Shown piece by piece: positions 18,349 through 33,163 of a DNA stretch of 64,000 bases. Positions within the stretch are counted from its first letter, which is position 1, and every line of letters starts with the position of its first letter. Position numbers and translations under genes: made by a program. Under the pieces are notes generated by a model. The model saw only the letters and a program-made list of their open reading frames with translations, made no database searches and was not told the DNA's origin. Origin of the DNA: Cellulomonas alba (GTDB taxonomy: Bacteria; Actinomycetota; Actinomycetes; Actinomycetales; Cellulomonadaceae); NCBI RefSeq assembly GCF_030362835.1, contig NZ_JAUCGQ010000001.1, forward strand, positions 62,001 to 126,000, in the 5' to 3' direction.

Positions 18349-18660
18349 TCACCCGAAGCGCGAGACCAGGGCGTCCACCTGGTGCGGGCCGAGCCCGCGC
18401 ACGCGGCGCGTCTCCGAGATGCCGATCTCGGACATGATCGCACGCGCCTTGACCTTGCCGACGCCGGGCAGCGACTCGAGCAGCGACACGACCTTGAGCT
18501 TGCCGATCGTCTCGTCGCTCTGCCCCTGGGCGATCACCTCGGAGAGCGAGCCCTGCGAGTACTTGAGGCGGTTCTTCACCTCGGCACGGGCCTGCCGAGC
18601 GGCGGCGGCCTTCTGGAGCGCGGCGGCTCGTTGTTCGGGAGTCAGCGGGGGAAGTGCCAC
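18349..18660 (-). CDS. mihF: Mycobacterial-type integration host factor (mIHF)
   Basis: A 103-residue basic nucleoid protein specific to actinobacteria. It begins [20 protein letters not shown], followed by [17 protein letters not shown] and a C-terminal helix-hairpin-helix-like [19 protein letters not shown] with ETRRVRGLG. In mycobacteria and Streptomyces it binds DNA broadly and helps chromosome organisation. GTG 18658-18660 was chosen over the GTG four codons upstream because GAAGG is then properly spaced and the protein starts as in the family. A good sigma-70-type promoter lies about 60 bp upstream. Confidence 0.96.
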   Translation of the reverse strand: MALPPLTPEQRAAALQKAAAARQARAEVKNRLKYSQGSLSEVIAQGQSDETIGKLKVVSLLESLPGVGKVKARAIMSEIGISETRRVRGLGPHQVDALVSRFG

Positions 18661-18721
18661 GCGTGTCACCTTCTCGTCAGTGGGGCCGGCGATCCCGGTC
18701 GGGTGGCGGATCGTTGAACCG

Positions 18722-18750
18722 AACCTAGCGAGGGCCGTCGGGGTCGGCAA
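18722..18750 (-). promoter_or_regulatory. Promoter of mihF (sigma-70 type)
   Basis: On the minus strand TTGCCG (18745-18750) and TAGGTT (18722-18727) are separated by exactly 17 bp, a strong match to the actinobacterial housekeeping promoter pattern. It would drive mihF and probably gmk-rpoZ. The 299 bp between mihF and pyrF hold this promoter and the pyr-operon terminator; I see no gene there. Confidence 0.7.
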
Positions 18751-18903
18751 CGCGTACGCGCGGCCCGGACCTGCGAGAACGGCGGCGGCGCGGACCGCGA
18801 CGCCGGCGCGCCGGGGACACGCCGGAGGACGGCCCGAGCGCGGGCGGCGCCGGGCCGCGAGCGTGCGCGCCCTGACGGGGCGCACGAGACCCGCACGGAC
18901 GGC

Positions 18904-18945
18904 CGACGCCGGGTGCGCGAGCTCGGGGCCCGGCACCCGGCGTCG
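18904..18945 (-). terminator. Terminator of the pyrimidine operon
   Basis: A perfect 13-bp inverted repeat (arms 18904-18916 and 18933-18945, CGACGCCGGGTGC and its complement) with a 16-nt loop begins 15 bp beyond the pyrF stop on the minus strand. GC-rich stems without a U-tract are usual in this kind of genome. Confidence 0.7.
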
Positions 18946-18959
18946 AGCCGTGCGGAGGG

Positions 18960-19828
18960 TCAGCGCAGGGCCGCGGCTGCCTCGTGCGCAGCGGTCCGCG
19001 CGGCGGTCCTGAGCGCGGCCAAGTCCGGCCCCGCGCGCAGCACGCCCCGCGACGACGACGCGAGCACCTGGCGGCGCGCGGCGCCGAACACGGCGGCGAG
19101 CTCGCGCGGACCCGCGCCCTGCGCACCCACACCCGGTGCCAGCAGCGGGCCGTTCACGGCGGCGAGGTCGACGCCGGTGCGCGCGGCGGAGTCGCCGATC
19201 GTGGCGCCCACGACCAGGCCGATCGAGCCCAGCGGGTCGGCCCCGGCGTTCAGCGCGGCGGCACGGCCGGCCATCACAGCCGCGACGGAGACGCCGTCCT
19301 CGGTGCGGGCGTGCTGCACCTCGTGACCCTCCTTGTTGGAGGTCAGGCACAGCACGAACAGGCCGCGGCCCGACGCGAGCGCCGCGTCGACCGCCGGGTC
19401 GAGCGAGCCGAAGCCGAGGTACGGCGACACCGTGAGCGCGTCGCCCGCCAGCGGGGAGCCGTCGCGCAGGTACGCGTCGGCGTAGCCGTCCATCGTCGAG
19501 CCGATGTCGCCGCGCTTGGCGTCCACGATCACGAGCGTGCCCGTCTCGCGGCCCGCGGCGACGACCTCCTCGAGCACGGCGACGCCCGCCGAGCCGTGGC
19601 GCTCGAACAGCGCGGACTGCGGCTTGACGGCCGCGACGCGGCCCGCGACGGCGTCGAGCACCGTGAGCGCGAACGTGCGCAGACCGGCGGCGTCGTCCGT
19701 CAGGCCCCAGGCGTCGAGCAGCCCGACGTGCGGGTCGATGCCCACGCAGAGCGGTCCGTGCTCGTCCATCGCGGCGGCAAGGCGCGCCCCGAAGGGCGTC
19801 GCTCCCCCGGGCGTTGCCGCCCCGCTCG

Positions 19829-19832
<4 letters not shown>
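18960..19832 (-). CDS. pyrF: Orotidine 5'-phosphate decarboxylase, subfamily 2
   Basis: PyrF decarboxylates OMP to UMP, the last step of pyrimidine synthesis. The 290-residue length and the motifs [32 protein letters not shown] and, at the active site, [20 protein letters not shown] (Lys and Asp of the catalytic tetrad) mark the longer actinobacterial subfamily. GTG 19830-19832 overlaps the carB stop. It is the last gene of the pyr operon and is followed by a terminator. Confidence 0.96.
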
Positions 19833-23157
<3,325 letters not shown>

Positions 23158-23158
<1 letters not shown>

Positions 23159-24318
23159 CAGGCGGCGCCCTTCTGGTTCTCGTTCATGAGGTCGAGGAAG
23201 CGGTCGAACAGATAGGCGGCGTCGTGCGGGCCGGCCGCGGCCTCGGGGTGGTACTGCACCGAGAACGCGGGCAGGTCGAGCGCCTCGAGGCCCTCGACGA
23301 CGTCGTCGTTGAGGTCGACGTGGCTGACCACCACGCGCCCGTAGCGGCCGCCGTCGTGCGGCGCGACGGTGTCCCCGTCGAGCGGCGCGTCGACCGCGAA
23401 GCCGTGGTTGTGCGCCGTGATCTCGACCTTGCCGGTGCGGCGGTCGATCACCGGCTGGTTGACGCCGCGGTGGCCGTAGCCGAGCTTGTACGTGCCGAAC
23501 CCGAGCGCGCGGCCGAGCAGCTGGTTGCCGTAGCAGATCCCGAAGAACGGGATCCTGCGGTCGAGGACGTCGCGCAGCAGGTCGATCTCGTGCGTGGCGG
23601 CGGCCGGGTCGCCGGGTCCGTTCGAGAAGAAGACCCCGTCGGGGCTCGTCGCGAGCACGTCGTCGATCGTGGCGGTCGCGGGCAGGACGTGGACGCGGAT
23701 GCCTCGCTCGGCCATCCGGTGCGGGGTCATCGCCTTGATGCCGAGGTCGACGGCCGCGACGGTCGCGACCGGCTCGTCGAGCGGCGCGCCGTCGGGGCCG
23801 AGCGGCTCGACGACGTACGCCTCGTCGGTCGAGACCTCGCCCGCCAGGTCGGCGCCGACCATCGCCGGGGCGGCCTGCACGCGCCCGAGCAGCTCGTGGG
23901 CGTCTGCCAGCGCGTCGCCCGAGAAGATCCCGGCGCGCATCACGCCGCGCTCGCGCAGGTGGCGCGTCAGCGCGCGCGTGTCGATGCCGCTGATGCCGAC
24001 GACCTCCTGCGCGGCGAGCTCGTCGTCCAGCGACCGGCGCGAGCGCCAGTTGGACGGCACGCGCGCGGGGTCGCGCACCACGTAGCCGGCGACCCAGATG
24101 CGGCCCGACTCGGGGTCCTCGTCGTTGACGCCCGTGTTGCCGATGTGCGGCGCGGTCATCACGACGATCTGGCGGTGGTAGCTCGGGTCGGTGAGCGTCT
24201 CCTGGTAGCCGGTCATGCCGGTGTTGAAGACGATCTCGCCGAGCGCCTCGCCGACCTTGCCATAGGCCCGGCCGGTGAACGTGCGGCCGTCCTCGAGGAC
24301 GAGCACTGCCTCGCTCAT
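23158..24318 (-). CDS. carA: Carbamoyl-phosphate synthase small (glutaminase) subunit
   Basis: CarA hydrolyses glutamine and channels ammonia to CarB. In the 386-residue protein the N-terminal domain shows [20 protein letters not shown], and the class I glutaminase domain has the nucleophile Cys in [17 protein letters not shown] and the catalytic His-Glu in [13 protein letters not shown]. The ATG at 24316-24318 overlaps the upstream membrane-protein gene by 4 bp. Confidence 0.98.
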
Positions 24319-24854
24319 GCGTTCTCCTCCCGCCCGGCGGTGCCGGGCTCGATCAGGGCGGACGCCGCGGCGACCAGAAGGTCGCGGTCGGCGGCGTGCC
24401 GCGTGCGCAGGCCGGTGTCCAGCCCGCGCTCGTCGTTCGGGTCAGCGGCCCAGGTGAGGACCACGAGGCCCTCACGGCCGACGAACTTGCCGGCCATGCC
24501 GGGTGCGGTCGACGCGGCGCGCAGCGCGCTCGCCGGGACGAAGACGCCCGGCTCGCCGACGCGGTCGATGCGCACGCCCGCGTCGAAGACCTGCACCGTC
24601 GCGCGCCCGCGCACGCCGAGGCCGTCGGCCGCGACGCGGTCGAGCCAGTCGCCCGACCGGGTGGTCGTCACGTACTGCGCCTCGAGCGCGTCGGTGCGCG
24701 CTAGGCCGAGATCGGCCGGGGCGGCGGGCAGCGCGGTCGGCACGGCGTCGGCGCTGCGTCGTCGTCGGGCGGCCCAGCCGCGCCACATGCCCCAGCAGGC
24801 GAGCAGGACCACAGCCGCCAGCACGACGACCGAGAGCCACATGCGAGGCGTCAC
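24315..24854 (-). CDS. Conserved single-pass membrane protein of the pyr operon
   Basis: A 179-residue protein of unknown function with one N-terminal membrane helix ([20 protein letters not shown], residues 5-24), a basic stretch, and a soluble domain with PH-like strand patterns ([31 protein letters not shown]). The GTG at 24852-24854 overlaps the pyrC stop and its own stop overlaps the carA start, so it is cotranscribed and translationally coupled with the pathway. A membrane protein in this slot, between pyrC and carA, is conserved in Streptomyces. A role linked to pyrimidine synthesis is suggested only by position. Confidence 0.8.
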   Translation of the reverse strand: MTPRMWLSVVVLAAVVLLACWGMWRGWAARRRRSADAVPTALPAAPADLGLARTDALEAQYVTTTRSGDWLDRVAADGLGVRGRATVQVFDAGVRIDRVGEPGVFVPASALRAASTAPGMAGKFVGREGLVVLTWAADPNDERGLDTGLRTRHAADRDLLVAAASALIEPGTAGREENA

Positions 24855-26163
24855 GCGACCACCTGCGACTCGTCGACCGGAGCGCCGTCGAGCACCGTGG
24901 CGCGCCCGCGCAGGAACGTCGCGACGACGCGACCGTGCAGCTCGCGGCCGCGGAACGGCGAGTTCGTCGACTTCGTGGCCTGCTCCTCGGGGACGACCGT
25001 GCGGCGCGCGGCCGGGTCGACCAGCACGAGGTTGGCCGGCTCCCCCACCGCGACGGGGCGACCGTGGTCGGCGACCCGGCCGATGCGCGCGGGGTTCGTC
25101 GAGAGCACCCGGGCGACGTCTGCCCACGTCATCCGACCGGTGTCCACCATGGTCTCCTGCACGACCGAGAGCGCGGTCTCGAGGCCCGTCATGCCGAACG
25201 CGGCCGCGGCCCACTCGCAGTCCTTGTCCTCGCGCGTGTGCGGCGCGTGGTCGGTGGCGACGATGTCGATCGTGCCGTCCTCGAGGCCCGCGCGGACCGC
25301 GTCGACGTCGGCCTGCGTGCGCAGCGGAGGGTTCACCTTGAACACCGGGTCGTAGCCGCGGGCCTCCTCGTCGGTGAGGACGAGGTGGTGCGGCGTCGCC
25401 TCGGCGGTGACGTCGATGCCGCGCGACTTGGCCCAGCGGACGATCTCGACGGACCCGGCTGTGGAGAGGTGGCAGACGTGCAGGCGCGAGCCGACGTGCT
25501 CGGCGAGCAGCACGTCGCGCGCGATGATCGCCTCCTCCGCCACGGCCGGCCAGCCCGCCAGACCCAGCTCGGCGGAGACGACGCCCTCGTGCATCTGGGC
25601 GCCCTCGGTGAGCCGCGGCTCCTGCGCGTGCTGCGCGACGACGCCGTCGAACGCCTTCACGTACTCGAGCGCGCGGCGCATGACGACCGGGTCGTGCACG
25701 CACCTGCCGTCGTCGGAGAAGACGCGGACCTGTGCCTGCGAGTCGGCCATCGCCCCGAGCTCGGCGAGCCGCTCGCCCTCGAGCCCGACGGTGACGGCGC
25801 CGACCGGGTGCACGTCGACCCAGCCGGCCTCGCGGCCGAGCCGCCAGACCTGCTCGACGACGCCCGCCGTGTCCTGCGTCGGGCTCGTGTTCGCCATGGC
25901 GTGCACCGCGGTGAAGCCGCCGAGCGCCGCGGCGCGCGTGCCGGTACGGATGGTCTCGGCGTCCTCGCGGCCCGGCTCGCGCAGGTGCGTGTGCAGGTCC
26001 ACCAGGCCCGGCAGCAGGACGAGGCCCGCGCCGTCGATCGTCACGGCGTCGTCGTTCGCCCGGGCGCGCGCGTCGGCACCGAGCGCGGCGATCCGGCCGT
26101 CCGCGAGCAGCACGTCGGTCGCGGCCTCGCCCAGCGGCGAGACGTCCGTCAGGAGGTAGTCGG

Positions 26164-26167
<4 letters not shown>
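24851..26167 (-). CDS. pyrC: Dihydroorotase
   Basis: PyrC cyclises carbamoyl aspartate to dihydroorotate. The 438-residue length fits the class I type. The metal-binding HxH is in [20 protein letters not shown] (near residue 60), other ligands appear as VAQHAQEP and [17 protein letters not shown], and the catalytic Asp is in [16 protein letters not shown] near 310. It overlaps pyrB and the following membrane-protein gene by 4 bp each. Confidence 0.97.
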
Positions 26168-27801
<1,634 letters not shown>

Positions 27802-27866
27802 CCCGGCGGGCCCCCCACGGCCGCGGCGACGCCCGATCCGTGGGCACACGCCCCGGGTGGTCTTCG

Positions 27867-29270
27867 TCACCCCACCGGGCCGGGGTCCACCACGGAGGCG
27901 AGCACCTCGACGAGCAGCGGCCGGACGACGTCCGCCGGCAGCGCCTCGAGCGTCGCCATCACGCCCGCGAGCTCGTCGGGCAGCCCGGCCGTCAGCACGC
28001 GCTCCGCGAGGGCCGGGTCCGGCAGCGGCGCGGGCAGACCGCGGACGTCGTCGGCCGCGGCGGACAGCGCGGCGGCGAGGTCGTCGGCGATCCCGGCCGA
28101 CACCGCGGTGAGCGTGAGGTGCGCGGTCCGCGGCAGGCGCGAGCCGTCGGGCTGGACGAGCCCGGGCTGGGCCTGCGCCACCCACCCCCGCGCCCGCAGC
28201 GCGTCGACGAGCCGGAACGGGTCGACCGAGTCGGGACCGTCGTCCGCCGCCAGCGCGAGCAGCGGGCCGACCGGCGAGCCCACCACGTGCAGCCCGGCGA
28301 TCTCCCCCGCGGCGGCGCGCACGGCATCGGTGGCGCGCCGCGCGTCGCCGGCCAACCCGGCGAGCCCCGGCTCGCCGAGCGCGCGGAGCAGCGCCCACGC
28401 CGCGGCCATGGCACCGACCCCGCGCGACCCGAGCGCCGTGGGGTTCACCACCGGGTACCCCGGCCACGCGGTCGTCGCGAAGTACTGCGCCCGGTGCGCC
28501 GCGCGGCCGCGGTACAGCACGACCGACGCACCCTTCGGCGCGTACCCGTACTTGTGGAGGTCCGCCGAGATCGACGTGACGCCGGGCACCGCGAGGTCCC
28601 ACGGGGGGAGGTCGCCCCACCAGGGCAGCACCCAGCCGCCGATGCATGCGTCGACGTGGCACGGCACGCCGGCGTCCGCGGCGGCGGCGGCGACCTCGGC
28701 GACCGGGTCGAGCGCGCCGAACGGGTAGCTCGGTGCGCTCACGACGACGAGCGCGGTGTCGTCGGTCAGCTCGGCTGCCATCGCAGCGGCGTCCGCGCGA
28801 CCGGTCACCGGGTCGACCGCGACCTCGACGACGTCGAGGTCCAGGTAGTGCGCGGCCTTGCGGAACGCGGGGTGCGCCGTCGTCGCGAGCACGAGGCGCG
28901 GGTGCGCGCGCTCGCGGCCCGGCCCGGCGGCTCGCCATGTGTCGCGGGCCGACTTGACCGCGAGCAGGCACGACTCCGTACCCCCCGAGGTCACCGAGCC
29001 GACCACCTCGCCGTCGCCGTGCAGCACGTCGCGCGCGAACGCCACGACGTCGCGCTCGAGCACCGCGGCCGAGCCGAACGTGGTCGGGTCGAGGCCGTTG
29101 ACCGGCAGGAACAGCCGCACCGCCTCCGCGGCGAGCTGGTCGAGGTCGGGCCGGCCGGGGTCGTACACGTACGACAGGACGCGGCCACCGTGCGTCGGAG
29201 GGTCGGCGGCGCGGAGCTGGGCGAGCCGCGCGAGCACGGCGTCGACGGGTTGCGGCTGGTGGTCGGTCAC
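27867..29270 (-). CDS. PLP-dependent decarboxylase/lyase resembling sphingosine-1-phosphate lyase
   Basis: A 467-residue fold-type I PLP enzyme of the group II decarboxylase family. The active-site region reads VPCHVDACIGGWVLPWWGD, then PGVTSISADLHKYGYAPKG with the Schiff-base Lys near residue 240; GSVTSGGTESCLLAVKSARD near 92 binds the cofactor phosphate. These segments resemble sphingosine-1-phosphate lyase (HVDACLGGF, SISADTHKYGYAPKG) more than glutamate decarboxylase. No N-terminal membrane helix is present. GTG 29268-29270 overlaps the stop of the transporter gene upstream, so enzyme and transporter are coupled. The substrate is unknown; a phosphorylated amine or an amino acid is possible. 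Confidence 0.8.
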   Translation of the reverse strand: MTDHQPQPVDAVLARLAQLRAADPPTHGGRVLSYVYDPGRPDLDQLAAEAVRLFLPVNGLDPTTFGSAAVLERDVVAFARDVLHGDGEVVGSVTSGGTESCLLAVKSARDTWRAAGPGRERAHPRLVLATTAHPAFRKAAHYLDLDVVEVAVDPVTGRADAAAMAAELTDDTALVVVSAPSYPFGALDPVAEVAAAAADAGVPCHVDACIGGWVLPWWGDLPPWDLAVPGVTSISADLHKYGYAPKGASVVLYRGRAAHRAQYFATTAWPGYPVVNPTALGSRGVGAMAAAWALLRALGEPGLAGLAGDARRATDAVRAAAGEIAGLHVVGSPVGPLLALAADDGPDSVDPFRLVDALRARGWVAQAQPGLVQPDGSRLPRTAHLTLTAVSAGIADDLAAALSAAADDVRGLPAPLPDPALAERVLTAGLPDELAGVMATLEALPADVVRPLLVEVLASVVDPGPVG

Positions 29271-30661
29271 GGCCGGACCTCCTCGTGGTCGTCGACGACG
29301 GCCGCCGTCAGCGGGTAGCGCAGGATCGGCACCAGGCTGGCGGCGACGAGCACGGCGGGCAGCACGGAGAACGCCACCACGATGCCGGTGAGGGCCGCTG
29401 CCGGCTGTGGGACCGCGTCGGTGCCCGTGTGCGACACGAAGCCCGTCAGAGCGAGCAGCCCGAGCACGAGCGCCGGCCCGAGCGCGAGCCCCGCGGTCTC
29501 GCCCGCGGTCCACACGCCGCCCAGGACGCCGGCGCGGTCGGCCCCGCGCTCGCGCGCGTCGACGGCGACGACGTCCGGCAGCATCGCGAGCGGGTAGAGC
29601 TGCATGCCCGCGTACGCGACGCCGGCCAGCGCCACCGAGACGTACACCCACCCGCCCGGCGCCCAGCGCGCGGGCAGCAGCGACAGCGCGGCGACCGCGA
29701 ACAGGGTCGACGCCCCGAGCAGCGCGGTGCGCTTGCCCACGCGGCGCGCGAGCCGCGTGGCGACCGGCATGACGACGAGCGCGGGGGCGACGAGCGCGAC
29801 GAACAGGAACGTCACCGCGCTCTCGTCGCCGAGCGTGTACGTCGCGACGTACTGCGCACCGGCGAGCATCCCGCCCGTGGCGAGCGCCTGGAGCACGAAC
29901 GCGGCGAGCAGCACGCGGAACGGGCGGCTCTCGCGCAGCACCGCGAACCCCTGCCGCCACGCGTCGGCCGCCGAGCTCTCCCCCTCCGCCGCCGTCTCCG
30001 GCGCGCGGTCCTCGACGGCCGCGCGCCGTGGCGCGCCCCACCACGCGCCGAGCATGCCGAGACCGATCGCCACGCCGGCCACTACGCCCATCACGGCATA
30101 CCCGGCCCGGCCGCCGCCCACCGCGTCCCGCACGAGCGGTCCGCCGGCGCCGAACGCCAGGATGGCCACCGCCAGGACCGCGATCCGCGGCGCGAGCAGC
30201 CGGGTGCGCAGCTCGTACCGCGGGGCGATCTCGGCCGGCAGCGCGATGTACGGCACCTGGAACACCGCGTACGCGGTCGCGGCGAGCAGGAACGTCCCGA
30301 CGACCCAAGCGGCCGCCCCGCCACCCGACAGGGCGCGCGGCGTCGCGAACACGAGCGCGAACAGCAGCGGCAGCGTCGCGGCGCCGGCCAGCAGGAACGG
30401 CCGCCGGCTCCCGCGTCGCGCCGCCGACGCGTCGGACCGCGCGCCGACGAACGGGTTCACGAGCACGTCCCAGATCTTCGGCATCGTGACGACGAGCCCC
30501 GCGGCACCCGCCGCGACGCCCAGCGTGTCGGTCAGGTAGTACGCCAGCACGAGGCCGGGCAGGGTGCCGAAGCCGCCCGTGGCGACCGAGCCGAGCGCGT
30601 AGCCCGTCACGGTCCGGCGGGACAGCGCGCGGGGCGGTGCCGCGGGTGACGTCGTCGTCAT
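29267..30661 (-). CDS. MFS transporter, glycoside-pentoside-hexuronide (GPH)/MFS_2 type
   Basis: A 464-residue protein with about 12 membrane segments. The early motif VTMPKIWDVLVNPFVGARSD near residue 60 matches the MelB/GPH pattern (RIWDAINDPIMG-like), and RRGSRRPFLLAGA is the following basic loop. GPH proteins are cation symporters for sugars; the eukaryotic MFSD2 lysolipid and sphingosine-phosphate carriers are distant members. Its stop overlaps the start of the PLP lyase-like enzyme, so the transported compound may be that enzyme's substrate or product. No sugar-catabolic gene is nearby. Confidence 0.82.
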   Translation of the reverse strand: MTTTSPAAPPRALSRRTVTGYALGSVATGGFGTLPGLVLAYYLTDTLGVAAGAAGLVVTMPKIWDVLVNPFVGARSDASAARRGSRRPFLLAGAATLPLLFALVFATPRALSGGGAAAWVVGTFLLAATAYAVFQVPYIALPAEIAPRYELRTRLLAPRIAVLAVAILAFGAGGPLVRDAVGGGRAGYAVMGVVAGVAIGLGMLGAWWGAPRRAAVEDRAPETAAEGESSAADAWRQGFAVLRESRPFRVLLAAFVLQALATGGMLAGAQYVATYTLGDESAVTFLFVALVAPALVVMPVATRLARRVGKRTALLGASTLFAVAALSLLPARWAPGGWVYVSVALAGVAYAGMQLYPLAMLPDVVAVDARERGADRAGVLGGVWTAGETAGLALGPALVLGLLALTGFVSHTGTDAVPQPAAALTGIVVAFSVLPAVLVAASLVPILRYPLTAAVVDDHEEVRP

Positions 30662-30816
30662 GGCCGCCGATGATCGTCCTCACCGGCCCCTGCGCCCAAA
30701 CCGACGCGCCAGCGGGCGCCCGGCGGTCCCCGTGACGCGGCGAGTCATCCCAGCCACAGCACGCATCACCCGAATGCCGCATCACGGTCGGGTGGGGGTG
30801 CGCCGATGACCCTGAC

Positions 30817-33090
30817 GTGCTGGGAAACGTGCCGACCTGGGTGACGCTCGCCCAGCTCGTGGCAGCCGGTTTCGTGGGCGGCTTCTGCGTGCTGCAGTGG
30901 GTGTGGTGGCGCGGTGAGCTGCGCCCCGCGGGCGCCGCGTGGGCGATCGCCTGGTCGATCGACATGACCCTCCTGCTGCTCGCGGCCGCGCTCTTCGCGT
31001 ACACCGAGCCGGGCGCGCTGCGCGAGGCGCTCGTGTTCGCGCACTCGCTGCTGGTCGGCGCGTTCCTCGTCATCTCGATCCCCGCGACGCGTGCGTTCGG
31101 CGGCGGGCCTCGCGTCGCACCGTGGATCGCCGCCGTGGGCACGGTGCTCGTGGTCCGCGCCGCCCTCTGGTGGACGCCGCTCATGCCCGGCGAGCGCGAC
31201 GAGCCCGCCACGTTCTCCGGCTGTCTGCTGCTGGCCGCGGCGGCCGTCGTCGTCGGCTACGTGATCGCGGCGATGGGTCGCATGCGGCTGTCCCGGTTCG
31301 GCGTGCTCGTGGTCGTCGCTCTCACGGAGTCGCTCGGCGTGTTCGCCGCGGCTCTGTTCGTCCAGAACAGCGCGGTCGGCCCGATCCTCGGCGGGCTGTG
31401 GGCGATCCCCCTCGCGCTGGCGCTCGAGATCATCGCGCTGCGTACCCTGCGGCGCGCGCAGGACCGCTCGACGCTCCAGCACCGCATGCGCGACGCGCTC
31501 GCACACATCTCGAACACCGCGTGGTTCGTCAAGGACGCGGAGTCGCTGCTCGTGGCGGCGCGCGACGAGGCCCGGCAGGTCCTCGGGGACGACACGATCG
31601 AGGCGTCGCTGCGCCCGATCGCCCGCGGGCGGTTCGTCTGCGAGATGTTCTCGGGCGACGGCCCGCCGGCCGACCCGCTGCAGCGCACGTTCGTCGTGGA
31701 CCTGGCGCAGGTCGTCTCGGCCGCGGCCGAGCGGTACGCGCTCACGCAGCGCCTGCACGACACCGCGTACGCCGACACGCTGACCCGCCTGCCCAACCGT
31801 CGCGCCGTCGAGCAGCACCTCACCGACCTCCTCGACCGGGCGAACGTCGAGCGCACGCGCGTGTCGCTCGTCTACTGCGACCTCGACGCGTTCAAGCGGG
31901 TCAACGACCTGCACGGCCACGCGGCCGGCGACTCGCTGCTCGTCCGCGTCGCCGACTACCTCCGCTCGTTCGCCGCGCACGACGACGACGTGTTCGTGGG
32001 CCGCCTCGGCGGAGACGAGTTCGTGCTCGTCGTGGCCCGCGCGCCGCAGGACGCCGAGCTCGTCGGGCTGGCCCGCTCGCTGCGCGAGGGGTTCGTCGAC
32101 CGCACGTTCGACAGCCACCCCGCCCGGCTCACGGTCGGCGTCGCGACGTGGGTGCCGGGCGACATCGTCGACGTCGACGCGCTCGTGCGGCACGCCGACA
32201 CGGCGATGCTCGAGGCGAAGCGGTCGCGCGCCGGCTTCCGCGTGTTCGACCGCGCGTTGCGCCGCCGCGTCGAGGCCGACCGGCACCGTCGCGCCGAGCT
32301 CGAGTCGGCCGTCGAGAACGGCGCGTTCGTCGCGCACTTCCAGCCCGTGGTCGACGCCCGGACGCTCGAGATCGTCGAGGTCGAGGCTCTCGCCCGCTGG
32401 GACCACCACGGCAACCTGCTGATGCCGTCGGAGTGGCTCGAGCTCGCCGAGGAGACCGGCCTGATCGTGCCCATCGGACTCGAGGTGCTGCGCCAGGGCC
32501 GGCGCGCGCTCGAGCGGTTCCAGATGCCGGTGGCCGTCAACGTCGCCGCCCGCCAGCTCGCGGAGCCGGACGCGCTCGCCCAGATCGAGACCGCGTGGGG
32601 CGACGTGTTCTGGGAGCACCTGACGCTCGAGATCACCGAGAGCGCGCTCGTGCGGACGACGCACGCCATCCCGGTGCTGTCCGAGCTGCGCGCGCGGGGC
32701 GTGCGGATCGCGGTCGACGACTTCGGCACGGGCTACAGCTCGCTCGCCCGGCTGTCGCGGCTCCCGGTCGACGTGCTCAAGATCGACCGCTCCTTCGTGC
32801 GCGACATCGCGACCGAGCGCGGACGCGGCGTGATCCGCGCGATCGTCGCGCTCGCGCAGACCCACGGGCTCGACGTCGTGGCCGAAGGCGTCGAGCACGC
32901 GTCCGACCTGACGACGCTCGTCGAGCTCGGCGTGCGGCGCGCGCAGGGCAACTTCCTGGGCCGCGCGCAGGCGGGTCTGCCCGTCCGGGGGCCACGCCCG
33001 GTCGTCGAGTCGGTGCGCGCGCTGCGCAGCGTGCCGACGCCGTCCTCCCCGCGGGACGACCGCCGGGTCGTGCTGCCGCGTCGCGTCTGA
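30817..33090 (+). CDS. Membrane-bound GGDEF-EAL protein (c-di-GMP turnover)
   Basis: A 757-residue protein with about seven N-terminal membrane helices (residues 8-215), a short linker, a GGDEF domain (about 320-480; intact GRLGGDEFVLV near 397) and an EAL domain (about 495-745; EALARW near 522, EITESALV near 608, DDFGTGYSSLARL near 634). Key catalytic residues of both domains are present, so it could make or degrade c-di-GMP; the direction cannot be told. The allosteric RxxD site before GGDEF is not obvious. The start at GTG 30817 is uncertain; GTG 30829 is an alternative. It is the only plus-strand gene in this stretch and is convergent with nusB. Confidence 0.92.
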   Translation: MLGNVPTWVTLAQLVAAGFVGGFCVLQWVWWRGELRPAGAAWAIAWSIDMTLLLLAAALFAYTEPGALREALVFAHSLLVGAFLVISIPATRAFGGGPRVAPWIAAVGTVLVVRAALWWTPLMPGERDEPATFSGCLLLAAAAVVVGYVIAAMGRMRLSRFGVLVVVALTESLGVFAAALFVQNSAVGPILGGLWAIPLALALEIIALRTLRRAQDRSTLQHRMRDALAHISNTAWFVKDAESLLVAARDEARQVLGDDTIEASLRPIARGRFVCEMFSGDGPPADPLQRTFVVDLAQVVSAAAERYALTQRLHDTAYADTLTRLPNRRAVEQHLTDLLDRANVERTRVSLVYCDLDAFKRVNDLHGHAAGDSLLVRVADYLRSFAAHDDDVFVGRLGGDEFVLVVARAPQDAELVGLARSLREGFVDRTFDSHPARLTVGVATWVPGDIVDVDALVRHADTAMLEAKRSRAGFRVFDRALRRRVEADRHRRAELESAVENGAFVAHFQPVVDARTLEIVEVEALARWDHHGNLLMPSEWLELAEETGLIVPIGLEVLRQGRRALERFQMPVAVNVAARQLAEPDALAQIETAWGDVFWEHLTLEITESALVRTTHAIPVLSELRARGVRIAVDDFGTGYSSLARLSRLPVDVLKIDRSFVRDIATERGRGVIRAIVALAQTHGLDVVAEGVEHASDLTTLVELGVRRAQGNFLGRAQAGLPVRGPRPVVESVRALRSVPTPSSPRDDRRVVLPRRV

Positions 33091-33110
33091 CGCCACCTCT
33101 CCCGACGAAC

Positions 33111-33154
33111 GACGAGGGCGGGACGACGGATGCTGCCGTCGTCCCGCCCTCGTC
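33111..33154. terminator. Bidirectional terminator between GGDEF-EAL gene and nusB
   Basis: A perfect 19-bp inverted repeat (33111-33129 and 33136-33154) with a 6-nt loop ATGCTG lies between the two convergent genes, 20 bp after one stop and 10 bp after the other. This is one of the strongest hairpins in the window. Confidence 0.92.
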
Positions 33155-33163
33155 AGCCTGCCG

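Noticed and set aside
30795-30816. GCCGATGA upstream of the GGDEF-EAL gene as a fifth FliA-like promoter
   Set aside because: The -10-like sequence is there (about 30803-30810) but no CTCAAG or TCAA lies 15-16 bp upstream, so it does not match the pilus promoters.
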